Positions 29,466-37,942 of a DNA stretch of 64,000 bases are shown in pieces. Made by a program: the position numbers and the translations under genes. Origin of the DNA: G963704535 sp963704535. Lineage in GTDB: Bacteria; Chloroflexota; Chloroflexia; Chloroflexales; Roseiflexaceae. Below the pieces are notes generated by a model, which was given only the letters and a program-made list of their open reading frames with translations, was not told where the DNA came from and did no database searches. The stretch is taken from positions 10,168,001 through 10,232,000 of the forward strand of contig OY969916.1 of NCBI GenBank assembly GCA_963704535.1, in the 5' to 3' direction. Positions within the stretch are counted from its first letter, which is position 1. Each line of letters starts with the position of its first letter.

Positions 29466-32400
29466 ATGCCTTTTGATCTTACGGACAATGTCAACGCCGA
29501 ACGGGATGATCAGGGGAACGTTCAACACCTGGAGCATTTTCAGCAGCCGTTTGTTGGGGTGGGCGTCGGCATGGAGGCCGACGCGCTGAACGACGCCGGC
29601 ATCCCGTTCGCCCCCGCGACCACGCCCCAAGCGCTAGCCGCCCAATATTTGCAGGAGGTCGCGCCGCTCTACGGCATCGACGAGACCATGCTGCCCAGCT
29701 CCGATGAGGACGCCGGGCTGGCCGCCGACGATGCAGGCGGCCCGCCGGCGGGGAGCAAGCTGGAGCTGACCGAAGAGAAAGATCTCATGGGCACCACCAC
29801 CATCGCGTACCAGCAGACCTATAACGGGCTCCCGGTCTGGGAGGCCGGCGTCAGCGTCACCGTGCTGCCCAACCCGCTGCGCGTCACGGCGTCGCAGAGC
29901 ACGGTTCACAACGATATCGCGCTGCCGGAGGCCGACGCGCTGGAGGGCGGGCCGAGCTTTGGGCCGGAGGCGATCACGCCCACGACGCTGAAGCAACTGC
30001 TGGGGCTCACGAAAGGCAAGCCGACGATCAACGGCACGCGCCAGCTAGTCTACCGCTACGAGCCGGACCGGCGGATCGACCCGGCCGCGCTGGTCACCTC
30101 CACGGACGCGCTTGAGGGCGGGCCGCCCACCCTTCCACTCCCGCCGGTGCCGGACACGATCGTGGCCGACGAGCACTATGTCGTGACCGAGGTGCTGTTC
30201 ACCCTCGCGGTGGAGGGCTTCGGCGAGGTCAACTGGCGGGCGTTCATCGAGGTGAACACCGGCGCGGTGCTGTATCTGCGCGCCTTTATCGCCTGCGCCG
30301 CCGCGATGATCTTTCGCACCGATCCGGTGACGGCAGTGGGCAACGGCGTTCTGCTGCCCACTGCCGGGGCGGCCGCGCTCAACCCGTTCCGCACTACGAC
30401 GACGCTCGAAGGGCTGACCGCCGGCAACCCGCAGGGGCTCTCCGGCCAGTTCGTGCGCCTGGTCGACAACGACCCGCCGATGATCGCGCCGCCGACCCAG
30501 ACCAACCCGCCCGCCAACTTCTTCTACAACGCGACGTCGCGCGAGTTCGCGGCGGTGAACGCTTACCATCACTGCGACTGGCTGTTCCGCCTGATGCAGG
30601 GCATGGGCTTCAACCTGGGCAGCTACTTCGACGGCACGACCTTCCCGGTCCCGGTGGACCCATGCGCCTTCTCGGACGCCCGGAACGCCCGCGCGCCCGG
30701 CAACGCGGCCGGGATCGGCTCGAATGGATTCCAGTTCGGCCTGGCCGGCACGCCGTTCCCATCGGTCGGCATCGCGGCGGATGTGCGCGTGGTGCTGCAC
30801 GAGTTCGGCCACGCGCTGCTGTGGGATAGCGTCCACTCGCCCAATTTCGGCTTCGCCCACAGCGCCGGCGATAGCCTGGCCTCCATCCTGCTGGACCCCG
30901 AGTCGGCGCTGTGGGCCGACCCGGTGCGGCGCTTTGAAACCTTCCCCTGGATTCTGCCCAACCGCAACCACGGTCGCGATGTCGCCGCCGGCTGGGCCTG
31001 GGATGGCCCAAACTACGCGCCGTTCGTCCCCGGCGGGGTAGACCAGGCCGGCTACCTGGCCGAGCAAATCCTATCGACGACGCTCTTCCGCGTCTACAGA
31101 TCGCTGGGCGGCGACTCGGCCGATCTGAACCGGCGCAAGCTGGCGTCGCGCCAGGCGGCCTACCTGATCTTCCGCGCGATCGGGCAGCTCGCGACCAACC
31201 CGGTGACGACCACGCGGCGCCCGGAGGTGTACGTCACGGCCTTGACGAACGCCGATATCGGCACCGCCAACTTCGAGGGCTACCGCGGCGGCACGTTCCA
31301 TAAGGTCATGCGCTGGAGCTTCGAGCGGCAGGGGCTGTTCCAGCGCCCAGGCACGCCGCGCCCGATCATGGCAGCCGGCGCGCCGCCCAACGTCGATGTC
31401 TACGTCAACGACGGCCGCAACGGCGAGTACCCCTACCTGGCCACCCATTGGGAGTGTACGGACATCTGGAACCGGCGCAGGCGCAGCATCCTGGGCGGCG
31501 GCGGGGCCCACCAGACGCCCATGGTCGGGCTGACCAACTACGCCTACGTGCGGGTGCGGAACCGCGGCACGCAGCCGGCCACCAACGTCGTCGTGCGCGG
31601 CTACTCAGCCAACCCCGGCGCCGGCCTGTCCTGGCCGGGCGACTGGACGCCGATGGACACGCCACAGATCGCCGTCCCCGCCCCGATCGCGCCCGGCGCC
31701 ACCGTGCTGGTCGGCCCCTTCCGCTGGACGCCGCGCTTCGTCGGCCACGAGTGCATGTTCATGGAGGTCAGCGCCGACGGCGACCTGAGCAACATCGACC
31801 CGCGCACGTTCTTCCCCTGCGCCACCGGCCCGACGCCGGAGTGGCGGCTGGTGCCCTTCGACAACAACCTGGGCCAGCGCAACGTGGTGCCGGTACCGGG
31901 CGCCGGCGGCCTGCGCGGGCTGCTCTCCTCGTTCCTCGATCGGCGCTTCCTGGTGCGCAACCCGCTCGACACGCAAGCCCGCATTGAGGTCAAGGCCGAG
32001 CTGCCGGCGCTGCTGGCCCAGCGCGGCTGGCGCATCCGCGCGGACCTGCGCCTGGGCGGCACGGCGTTCGGCTTGGCTCCCAGCGCCAGCAAGGAGGTGA
32101 CGATCACGCTCGACCCCGGCGAGGAGTTCAGCGTCGAGCAGCTCAACCAGGTCCAAGGCGGCGCCGCCATCCGAGTCCTGGTCTACGCCGACGGCATGGT
32201 GATCGGCGGCATGACCTACCTGCTCGACCCGACGCTGCGGGTGGCGCCGGTCGAGCGGCGCGGGGGCCAGCCGATCCTGCTGGACAACCCGGCGATCGAG
32301 GCCGCCATCCGCGACGCGCAACTGCTGCGGGAGGAGGCCGGGATGTCGCTGGTCGCGGACGATACTGGGGGCGGGGAATCGGATGTTCCGCAGGAGGAAG

Positions 32401-32573
32401 AGGACCAGGAGGACCAGGAGGACCCTATCGTTGTGGCGGCGGGGGGCGCGCTCGACACCACGGCGGCGGCCAGGCAGCTTCTGTCACAGCTTGGCATCCC
32501 GGCCGAGACGGTCGGCAAGGTGGGCCGGGTCAAGCTACGCAAGATCACGCTGGATATCGAGATCGAGGATTGA
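29466..32573 (+). CDS. leaderless fungalysin/thermolysin-like zinc metallopeptidase
   Basis: 1035 aa; GGAAGCG precedes ATG 29466. Residues about 90-270 show an FTP/PepSY-like propeptide (TIAYQQTYNGLPVWEAG; GEVNWRAFIEVNTGAVLYL). The catalytic motif HEFGH is at 445-449, with a following GDSLASIL segment where the third zinc ligand is expected. A beta-rich C-terminal half and an acidic EEEDQEDQEDP stretch follow. No signal peptide is visible, unlike secreted M4/M36 enzymes, so it may be a cytoplasmic effector zymogen or leave by another route. Located 69 bases after the STAND pair on the same strand and convergent with the caspase operon. Confidence 0.8.
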   Translation: MPFDLTDNVNAERDDQGNVQHLEHFQQPFVGVGVGMEADALNDAGIPFAPATTPQALAAQYLQEVAPLYGIDETMLPSSDEDAGLAADDAGGPPAGSKLELTEEKDLMGTTTIAYQQTYNGLPVWEAGVSVTVLPNPLRVTASQSTVHNDIALPEADALEGGPSFGPEAITPTTLKQLLGLTKGKPTINGTRQLVYRYEPDRRIDPAALVTSTDALEGGPPTLPLPPVPDTIVADEHYVVTEVLFTLAVEGFGEVNWRAFIEVNTGAVLYLRAFIACAAAMIFRTDPVTAVGNGVLLPTAGAAALNPFRTTTTLEGLTAGNPQGLSGQFVRLVDNDPPMIAPPTQTNPPANFFYNATSREFAAVNAYHHCDWLFRLMQGMGFNLGSYFDGTTFPVPVDPCAFSDARNARAPGNAAGIGSNGFQFGLAGTPFPSVGIAADVRVVLHEFGHALLWDSVHSPNFGFAHSAGDSLASILLDPESALWADPVRRFETFPWILPNRNHGRDVAAGWAWDGPNYAPFVPGGVDQAGYLAEQILSTTLFRVYRSLGGDSADLNRRKLASRQAAYLIFRAIGQLATNPVTTTRRPEVYVTALTNADIGTANFEGYRGGTFHKVMRWSFERQGLFQRPGTPRPIMAAGAPPNVDVYVNDGRNGEYPYLATHWECTDIWNRRRRSILGGGGAHQTPMVGLTNYAYVRVRNRGTQPATNVVVRGYSANPGAGLSWPGDWTPMDTPQIAVPAPIAPGATVLVGPFRWTPRFVGHECMFMEVSADGDLSNIDPRTFFPCATGPTPEWRLVPFDNNLGQRNVVPVPGAGGLRGLLSSFLDRRFLVRNPLDTQARIEVKAELPALLAQRGWRIRADLRLGGTAFGLAPSASKEVTITLDPGEEFSVEQLNQVQGGAAIRVLVYADGMVIGGMTYLLDPTLRVAPVERRGGQPILLDNPAIEAAIRDAQLLREEAGMSLVADDTGGGESDVPQEEEDQEDQEDPIVVAAGGALDTTAAARQLLSQLGIPAETVGKVGRVKLRKITLDIEIED

Positions 32574-32584
32574 TAAGGATCGCG

Positions 32585-35077
32585 CTACGCGTTCTGCTCG
32601 ACGATACTTTCGAGCCGCGTCGTCAGCGAATTGAGATCCTCAAGATACCATGCGCGCTGCTTGGACGAGCCGTATCTGAAGCACGAGGCAGCCAGCGAAA
32701 GCTGCGGCAGCAGCGCATTGACCTGCTCTAGGGTGCCCGGCGCCAGGGTCGGCGCGTCTTTGCCGCGCAGGATGTTCAGGTGTGCCCACACGGTTTTGCT
32801 CGCGTCGTTCTCGACGGCGGTGCGGCGCAGGTCCCACTCCGCGAAGAGCGCGGCCGCCACCGGGCTGGGCAAGCTGCTCTGGCCCAGCGCCGCGCCGACC
32901 AGGGCCGCTTCCCACCCGCGCTGATGCTCCTGCCGCGCTTCCAGCGCGCGCTCAGCGTCGCCGGCCTCATCATCCGTCGGATCGTCGGGAAGCGCCAGCA
33001 GGGCGATAAACGCGCCATTGCCGTAGAGCATGCGATCGGCCGGATCAGTGATGACGATGAAGTCGGCACCCTTCAGCAGCGTATCGGCCACCTGCCGCAA
33101 ACGGAGTGCCTGCTCGCGCGCCTCCCCGCGCAATAGCCGCTCCATCTCAGCCCGCAGCCTGGTCACGACATCCTCGATCGTCAAAGGCCGCTCTCCCTGT
33201 GGAGCTGGCTCGCCCAACGCCTCGGGTATCGCATCCGCTTCGGGGAGGCTGTACGACAGACCGGCCGGCTCCTGGCTGGTCTGCCCCCGCTCCTGCTCCG
33301 ACTGCTGGAGGGCATATTCGAGGATCGCCCGCTCGACCGGCGTCAGCGCCGCACTCAGCTCGGGGTCGGTCGTCGGCGTGACCTGCCCTTCGCTGCGCCG
33401 CTGTAGTCGCTCCAGCCCTTGCGTGGTGCGCGCGAGCGACAGGCCGCAGGCTGCGCTGACCGTCTCCGGTTTGACCTTGTTCAACAGGTTCTGGAGGATG
33501 TCTGCAAGGTTCAAGGTGACGGTCCCTGGGATAGCGTCCAGGGCGCCACTCTGCGTCAGCTCCAGCACCATCTGGATTAGCGGGGCGTCGCCGAGCGCTG
33601 CGATGGCGGCCGGCATCGGCATGGTGCTGGGCACATCCTGGCTGATAGAGGACTCCGGCGCGTCGCCCGCCAGACCCTCGATCGAGAAAGACTCCGCTCC
33701 AGCTGTGGCCGGGAGCTGTTCGAGACGAAACACGGGCGCCCTGGGCGTCAGGGACTGGAAAAAGGGTGTCTGGTCTGTGGCCGGTCGCGCCGGCTTGTTT
33801 GTGATCAGCCATTTCGTTTTGCTGGGCGCCGGGGTACCCGGCGCGGGCTTCGGCGGCCGGTCGAAATGGCGCCACGCCGTCCAGGGCGAGTCGGTCAACT
33901 GGTTGTCGAGCACGCAGTCGGTGAGGCCGTCCAGCGGGACCGTCTCGGCGAACCGCATGGCGTGGCGCTGGACGCGCAGCAACCCGGCCCGCAGCAGCGG
34001 CGGGTGCCGGAACGGGGCCGCGGCGGGCGCATTATCGTCGAGGCGCAGGGCGCGTACATCGGGGTGGTCGCCGATCTGCGTGAGGAAATTGAGCACCATC
34101 TGTAACACGTCAGGCGTCTGCGGCCCGGACTCAGCGGCCTGTTCCTGCCACGCATCCTCCTGGGAGCGCAGCAGGGCGTAGGCGGCGAGAATGCCGAGCC
34201 AGGGGTTCTGGATCTTGCCGTGGAGCAGCGTGTTCACCTTCTCACTCGCCACGACACGCCGGTCGCTGCTGCTGCGGCGCAAGCTGTCGAGCACCGCGTC
34301 GGCGGCGGATGTCGCCTCGTCGTCGGGCTGGAAGCCGGCGCCGCGCGGGGCCATGTTCAGCGTGAGCGTGCGTAGCGAGGGATTATTGCGGGCGGCCAGA
34401 AAGACGTGCGTTTCCCAGCCGGGGGACAGGTACACGATCTGGTGGCGCGGGCGAACGCCGCGCCGTACGCGCTGCATAATGTAGCAGCCGGCCGGCAGGT
34501 CGGCGTTAAAGGCCATCCAGCCGTGCGGCAGATCCTTTTCGACGCCGGTGGAGAAGTCGGTAACAACCTCGCCGTTCTCATTCAGCAGATACAGGCCGTC
34601 GGCGAACGCCCGGTAGCGCTCCGGCTGGAGCGTGCGCACGAACAGAAACATGCGGCTATCCCCGCCCGGCCCGGCCTTCCAGGTCGTCTTGCGGCTCCAC
34701 TCCTCGGCCGGGGCGGTATGCGCCTCGCGCGTGGTCGATGTGCCGGCCAGCGGCGCGGCCGAGGTGAGTTTCAGGCCCCAGGCGTCCTGCTCGATTCGCG
34801 CCGTCTGGTTGGGGTAGACGGCGACAAGCTGGCGCGCGCTCTGCCCGGCCAGCATCGTCTCGACCTCGTAGATGCCGGGCGGCAGCGCCGCGTGCGTCTC
34901 GTAGGCGCCCTGCTTGTCCGGCTGCTCGCGCACTTGGCCGATGTCGGGCATCGGCTGGAACAGATCATTATACACGCGAACCTGGGCGCTCCAGTGCGGC
35001 ACCGCGACCTGTAGCATGCCGGTTGTTTTCTGTACGCCCGCGCCCGGCTCATTTGGGTCGTGGGAACTGGTAGACAT
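32585..35077 (-). CDS. caspase-associated protein of unknown function
   Basis: 830 aa, no family recognised. ATG 35077 has AAAGGAC upstream and overlaps the end of the caspase gene by 29 bases. The first 250 residues look beta-rich with carboxypeptidase-regulatory or transthyretin-like rhythm (AALPPGIYEVETML; ADLPAGCYIMQRV), the middle is helical (LLHGKIQNPWLGILAAYALL), and the C-terminal 330 residues contain helical bundles (LTPVERAILEYALQQSEQE). No signal peptide or membrane span. The tight overlap argues for a dedicated substrate, regulator or scaffold of the caspase. Confidence 0.7.
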   Translation of the reverse strand: MSTSSHDPNEPGAGVQKTTGMLQVAVPHWSAQVRVYNDLFQPMPDIGQVREQPDKQGAYETHAALPPGIYEVETMLAGQSARQLVAVYPNQTARIEQDAWGLKLTSAAPLAGTSTTREAHTAPAEEWSRKTTWKAGPGGDSRMFLFVRTLQPERYRAFADGLYLLNENGEVVTDFSTGVEKDLPHGWMAFNADLPAGCYIMQRVRRGVRPRHQIVYLSPGWETHVFLAARNNPSLRTLTLNMAPRGAGFQPDDEATSAADAVLDSLRRSSSDRRVVASEKVNTLLHGKIQNPWLGILAAYALLRSQEDAWQEQAAESGPQTPDVLQMVLNFLTQIGDHPDVRALRLDDNAPAAAPFRHPPLLRAGLLRVQRHAMRFAETVPLDGLTDCVLDNQLTDSPWTAWRHFDRPPKPAPGTPAPSKTKWLITNKPARPATDQTPFFQSLTPRAPVFRLEQLPATAGAESFSIEGLAGDAPESSISQDVPSTMPMPAAIAALGDAPLIQMVLELTQSGALDAIPGTVTLNLADILQNLLNKVKPETVSAACGLSLARTTQGLERLQRRSEGQVTPTTDPELSAALTPVERAILEYALQQSEQERGQTSQEPAGLSYSLPEADAIPEALGEPAPQGERPLTIEDVVTRLRAEMERLLRGEAREQALRLRQVADTLLKGADFIVITDPADRMLYGNGAFIALLALPDDPTDDEAGDAERALEARQEHQRGWEAALVGAALGQSSLPSPVAAALFAEWDLRRTAVENDASKTVWAHLNILRGKDAPTLAPGTLEQVNALLPQLSLAASCFRYGSSKQRAWYLEDLNSLTTRLESIVEQNA

Positions 35078-36146
35078 AGGTCCCGTCCTTTGCTGTTCGC
35101 AAGTCGATCAACTCCGGAGGCGTTCCCGGTGAGCTTTCGGTATGCTCCAGCGCGTACCATCGGTTGCGTGCCAGGTCGTGTTCCCACGGTGGCTTCTTCT
35201 TGGTGGCATCGGTCGCGGCGCGGCGGTCGATCTCTGAGAACTGGCTATCGCGCAGCACCAGTTCCCCGCCCAGCCCGCTCGACGCGATAATGCGTACCCG
35301 CACCGTTTGTTGCTCCTGGGCCACGCTACCGAAGACGATCTCCGGATCGGGCAGGGCAGGGACCTCCGGCTTCTGTCGTAGCTTGGCGTCTTCTTTCTTT
35401 CCCGGTCCCGCGTCATCCGCCGCCTTGGGCACCCGCTCAAGGACGTAATCGCGCAGGGACGCGCTGGTAATGCGGCCGCGATGATCGGCGCCTTCTCGCA
35501 GACCCTTCAGTAGCACTTTCGTCAGCAGACCGCGCCGCTCGCCGGTGGGCTTGTCGGTCGGCTCGAACGCTTTTTCCCCCCACACTGCCGCCAGCACCAC
35601 GTACTCGCGCACCTTGGTCTGCGGGACCGGCGCCCCCAGCTTGGGCGTGAAGCCTGGCGCGCCCATCTGGGTCTGAACGCTGAAGTCGGTCGAGTTGCGG
35701 CAGCAGTCGAGGATCAACACCAACTCGTCGAACAGCGCGGTTTTATGGAAGTACTGGCGATAGAGCAGCAGGCCGATATTGCGGTTGAGTAGGTCCGGGG
35801 CGGCATTGGCCAGCAGCATGCCCACATCGTTGAATGTGGGGCCAAATCCATGGCCGGCGAAATAGAAGTACAGTCGGCGCCCGATCCGCTGGTTCTTGCG
35901 GGCGCCAAAGTCGGACAGCGCGCTATCGAGATCAAAGTTGTGCGGCGGGGTCTGGTGTCGATCGGGGGGCAGTGTCTCCGGCGAGAGGAACAGCCGGATG
36001 TGCTCCTTGGACAGGCCGCCGCCGTTGTCGTCCAGCAACCATTCCATAAACGCGATGGCGTCGGTATGGGTCGCGAACAGCGGGCGCAGGTAGGGGTATT
36101 TGTTGATGCCGATCACGATCGCGTAGTCTTCGTTGTTGACCGCCAT
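35049..36146 (-). CDS. caspase family (peptidase C14, metacaspase-like) protein
   Basis: 365 aa. The caspase p20-like fold occupies residues 5-235: YAIVIGINKYPYL opens it, catalytic His99 lies in YFAGHGFG, and the nucleophile is Cys149 (or 148) in LILDCCRN. AAVWGEKAFE and RRGLLTKVLLKGL match later strand and helix elements. Residues 270-365 form a short beta-rich C-terminal module. Bacterial caspase homologues cleave after Arg/Lys or Asp and act in conflict and cell-death pathways. It is the first gene of an overlapping pair with the 830-aa protein, with AGAAAG before ATG 36146. Confidence 0.9.
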   Translation of the reverse strand: MAVNNEDYAIVIGINKYPYLRPLFATHTDAIAFMEWLLDDNGGGLSKEHIRLFLSPETLPPDRHQTPPHNFDLDSALSDFGARKNQRIGRRLYFYFAGHGFGPTFNDVGMLLANAAPDLLNRNIGLLLYRQYFHKTALFDELVLILDCCRNSTDFSVQTQMGAPGFTPKLGAPVPQTKVREYVVLAAVWGEKAFEPTDKPTGERRGLLTKVLLKGLREGADHRGRITSASLRDYVLERVPKAADDAGPGKKEDAKLRQKPEVPALPDPEIVFGSVAQEQQTVRVRIIASSGLGGELVLRDSQFSEIDRRAATDATKKKPPWEHDLARNRWYALEHTESSPGTPPELIDLRTAKDGTYVYQFPRPK

Positions 36147-36195
36147 AGACGACGTTCTTTCTGTAAGGGAATCGGAACATGTACAGCGTCCCGGC

Positions 36196-36272
36196 GTGAA
36201 ACGTAACTATCCGCTCCCTATCCGCTCGTCGTGATGCGTGAGGGCCTTTCACGTTTCACGTTTTACGTTTCA
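36196..36272. repeat. GTGAAACGT inverted repeat
   Basis: Left arm GTGAAACGTAAC, right arm with CACGTTTCACG and TTTTACGTTTCAC. It lies upstream of the caspase gene and downstream of the YbaY-like gene, and may end the latter transcript. Confidence 0.65.
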
Positions 36273-36316
36273 CCCGCGCTTTGGGATGAAGAAGAAGTTC
36301 AGCGTCCCTAAGCTGC

Positions 36317-36700
36317 TCAAGGTGGGCCGAGTGTGATCGTCGCCGTGCGGCCGAAGCCGCCGGTCAAGACGCGGTAGCTCTGGTCGCTGTGCAAGTCGCC
36401 CGCGCCCGCGCGCCCGTCGCCATCCCGGTCGAGCCAGACGCGCACGGCGTAGTCATTGCGCGGGTCGATCGGCGTGGCGCCGGGGGCGGCGTGCAACGCG
36501 AACGGCACCGTCGTGGTCCCGCCGGGCGCGTGGCCCACGCCGGGGATGATCGCCTCCGCCACCACCTCGGCTGCGGCGTCGGCGTAGCTGACATCCTCCA
36601 GGCGCACATGCACAGTCGCGCCGCTGAAGGCCGGCGTGCCGGCGCTGATGACAACCTGGCCGGTCACAAGCGGCGCGGCGCTGGCGTGGTTTCCTCGCAT
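36317..36700 (-). CDS. YbaY-like beta-sandwich protein
   Basis: 127 aa from ATG 36700; an in-frame GTG at 36757 lies in an ACGGATG repeat and is less likely. The sequence follows the YbaY pattern: VTGQVVISAG, VHVRLEDVSYADAAAEV, then a second beta sheet with YAVRVWLDRDGDGRAG and SYRVLTGG. YbaY proteins are usually lipoproteins; this one has no lipobox or signal peptide. It sits between the astacin and caspase genes on the same strand. Function not established. Confidence 0.7.
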   Translation of the reverse strand: MRGNHASAAPLVTGQVVISAGTPAFSGATVHVRLEDVSYADAAAEVVAEAIIPGVGHAPGGTTTVPFALHAAPGATPIDPRNDYAVRVWLDRDGDGRAGAGDLHSDQSYRVLTGGFGRTATITLGPP

Positions 36701-36757
36701 GGCTGCAGCCTTGTGCAGTTCCAAAGGAGCTGTTCGGCCATCGAACACGGATGCCAC

Positions 36758-36835
36758 GGATGAAGCGGATGTCCACGGATGGCTTCTTTTTCCTGATCCG
36801 TACAGATCGGTTCGATCCGTCTGATCCGTGTTCTA
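36758..36835. repeat. ACGGATG-type repeat block
   Basis: Interleaved direct and inverted copies of CACGGATG and GATCCGT that can pair into a hairpin in the space between the astacin and YbaY-like genes. Confidence 0.65.
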
Positions 36836-36862
36836 TTCCCTACATTGTCGCTTGAAAGAGCA

Positions 36863-37696
36863 CTAGCCCGGCCAGTTCAACTCCGGGTACAGAAGCTTAA
36901 TCGAAGCGACATCGCCGGCGCTCAGTCCGTTGCGCTGGCCGATCGGCTGGCCGCCCTTGGTGCGAATTGTCACCTGGTTATTGATGCCGAAAGCGGTCGG
37001 CGGGTAGTGCATAATCGATGCGAAGTCATACGCGCCCAGGTCGTCGCCGTCGAGGATGTGCTTGTCGAAGTTGAAGCGGAAGGCCGGGTTGATATGCTCC
37101 CACATGATCTCGATGTGCTCGTCGCGGTCGGAGCGGCTTTGCTCATGCCACAAGCCCAGGGTGTGGCCGATCTCGTGGATCGCCGAGCCGATGCCGCAGC
37201 TTGGCCCCAGCAGGATCGGTTGCTTGCCGCCGACCCGCCCGACCCGCGACGAGCAGCCGTTGCCGCGCTGAAACGAGACGTAGTCCTTCTCATTGGTGCG
37301 CTTGATCAAGCGAATCGGCGTGCGCTCGTGCCAATGCTTGATCGCCGCGTCCACCCGTGGCAATAGCGCCTCCTCGCAGACGTACGGGACCTGGCCGTTG
37401 GGCCAGCGATACTGCGCGCCGGTGATGCCGATCCCGCGCCCTTCGTCGAGAGCCGCCTGTATCTCGTCGGCGGTGCCAAGGATGATATCGCCCTCGAAGA
37501 TTCCCAGCTTGCGCCGGCCATCTTTCACGATGGCGACTTTCGCGGTCGAGAACTCTATATCCCCACGGCGCATCATGGACAGGATCGCGTCCCGGATATC
37601 CTCGCTGGAGCGAAACATATCGGCGGGCAGATCAAGGCGCGGGTCCGCGTCCTGGTTGGCGCCCGGAGCGTCGGCAGCGGGATCATTCTGCGACAT
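36863..37696 (-). CDS. leaderless astacin-like (M12A) zinc metalloprotease
   Basis: 277 aa; AAGGAGG directly precedes ATG 37696. Residues 174-185 read HEIGHTLGLWHE, followed by QSRSDRD, the astacin zinc motif HExxHxxGxxHExxRxDRD; SIMHYPPTAFG gives the Met-turn and Tyr ligand. RWPNGQVPYV marks the start of the mature enzyme at about residue 92, so about 90 residues of propeptide-like sequence precede it. There is no signal peptide, unlike most astacins. It heads a same-strand group with YbaY-like and caspase genes. Probably a regulated cytoplasmic protease or one exported unconventionally. Confidence 0.92.
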   Translation of the reverse strand: MSQNDPAADAPGANQDADPRLDLPADMFRSSEDIRDAILSMMRRGDIEFSTAKVAIVKDGRRKLGIFEGDIILGTADEIQAALDEGRGIGITGAQYRWPNGQVPYVCEEALLPRVDAAIKHWHERTPIRLIKRTNEKDYVSFQRGNGCSSRVGRVGGKQPILLGPSCGIGSAIHEIGHTLGLWHEQSRSDRDEHIEIMWEHINPAFRFNFDKHILDGDDLGAYDFASIMHYPPTAFGINNQVTIRTKGGQPIGQRNGLSAGDVASIKLLYPELNWPG

Positions 37697-37824
37697 TGAG
37701 ACCTCCTTCGATGCAGCATATTGCGGTGGGGAATGGTAGGTCTATTATAGATCGGATGTCAATCGCGGCGAATTGATGAAACAGCATAGGCTTTGGTATA
37801 CTGAGGCCACCCAGTACAACAGCT

Positions 37825-37877
37825 CTGGAAGAAGGGGGAGTTTGAGGGGTCGCCCCTCAAGAATCTCCTTACACCAC
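37825..37877. repeat. R1 palindromic repeat
   Basis: GAAGGGGGAGTTTGAGGGG, TCG, CCCCTCAAG. It lies between the divergent astacin and diol dehydratase genes. Confidence 0.8.
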
Positions 37878-37942
37878 AGATCGTAGATGAGACAATTGCC
37901 CTTTTCAAACAGTTTCTAAGATACCAGAAAAGAGATCACGTC

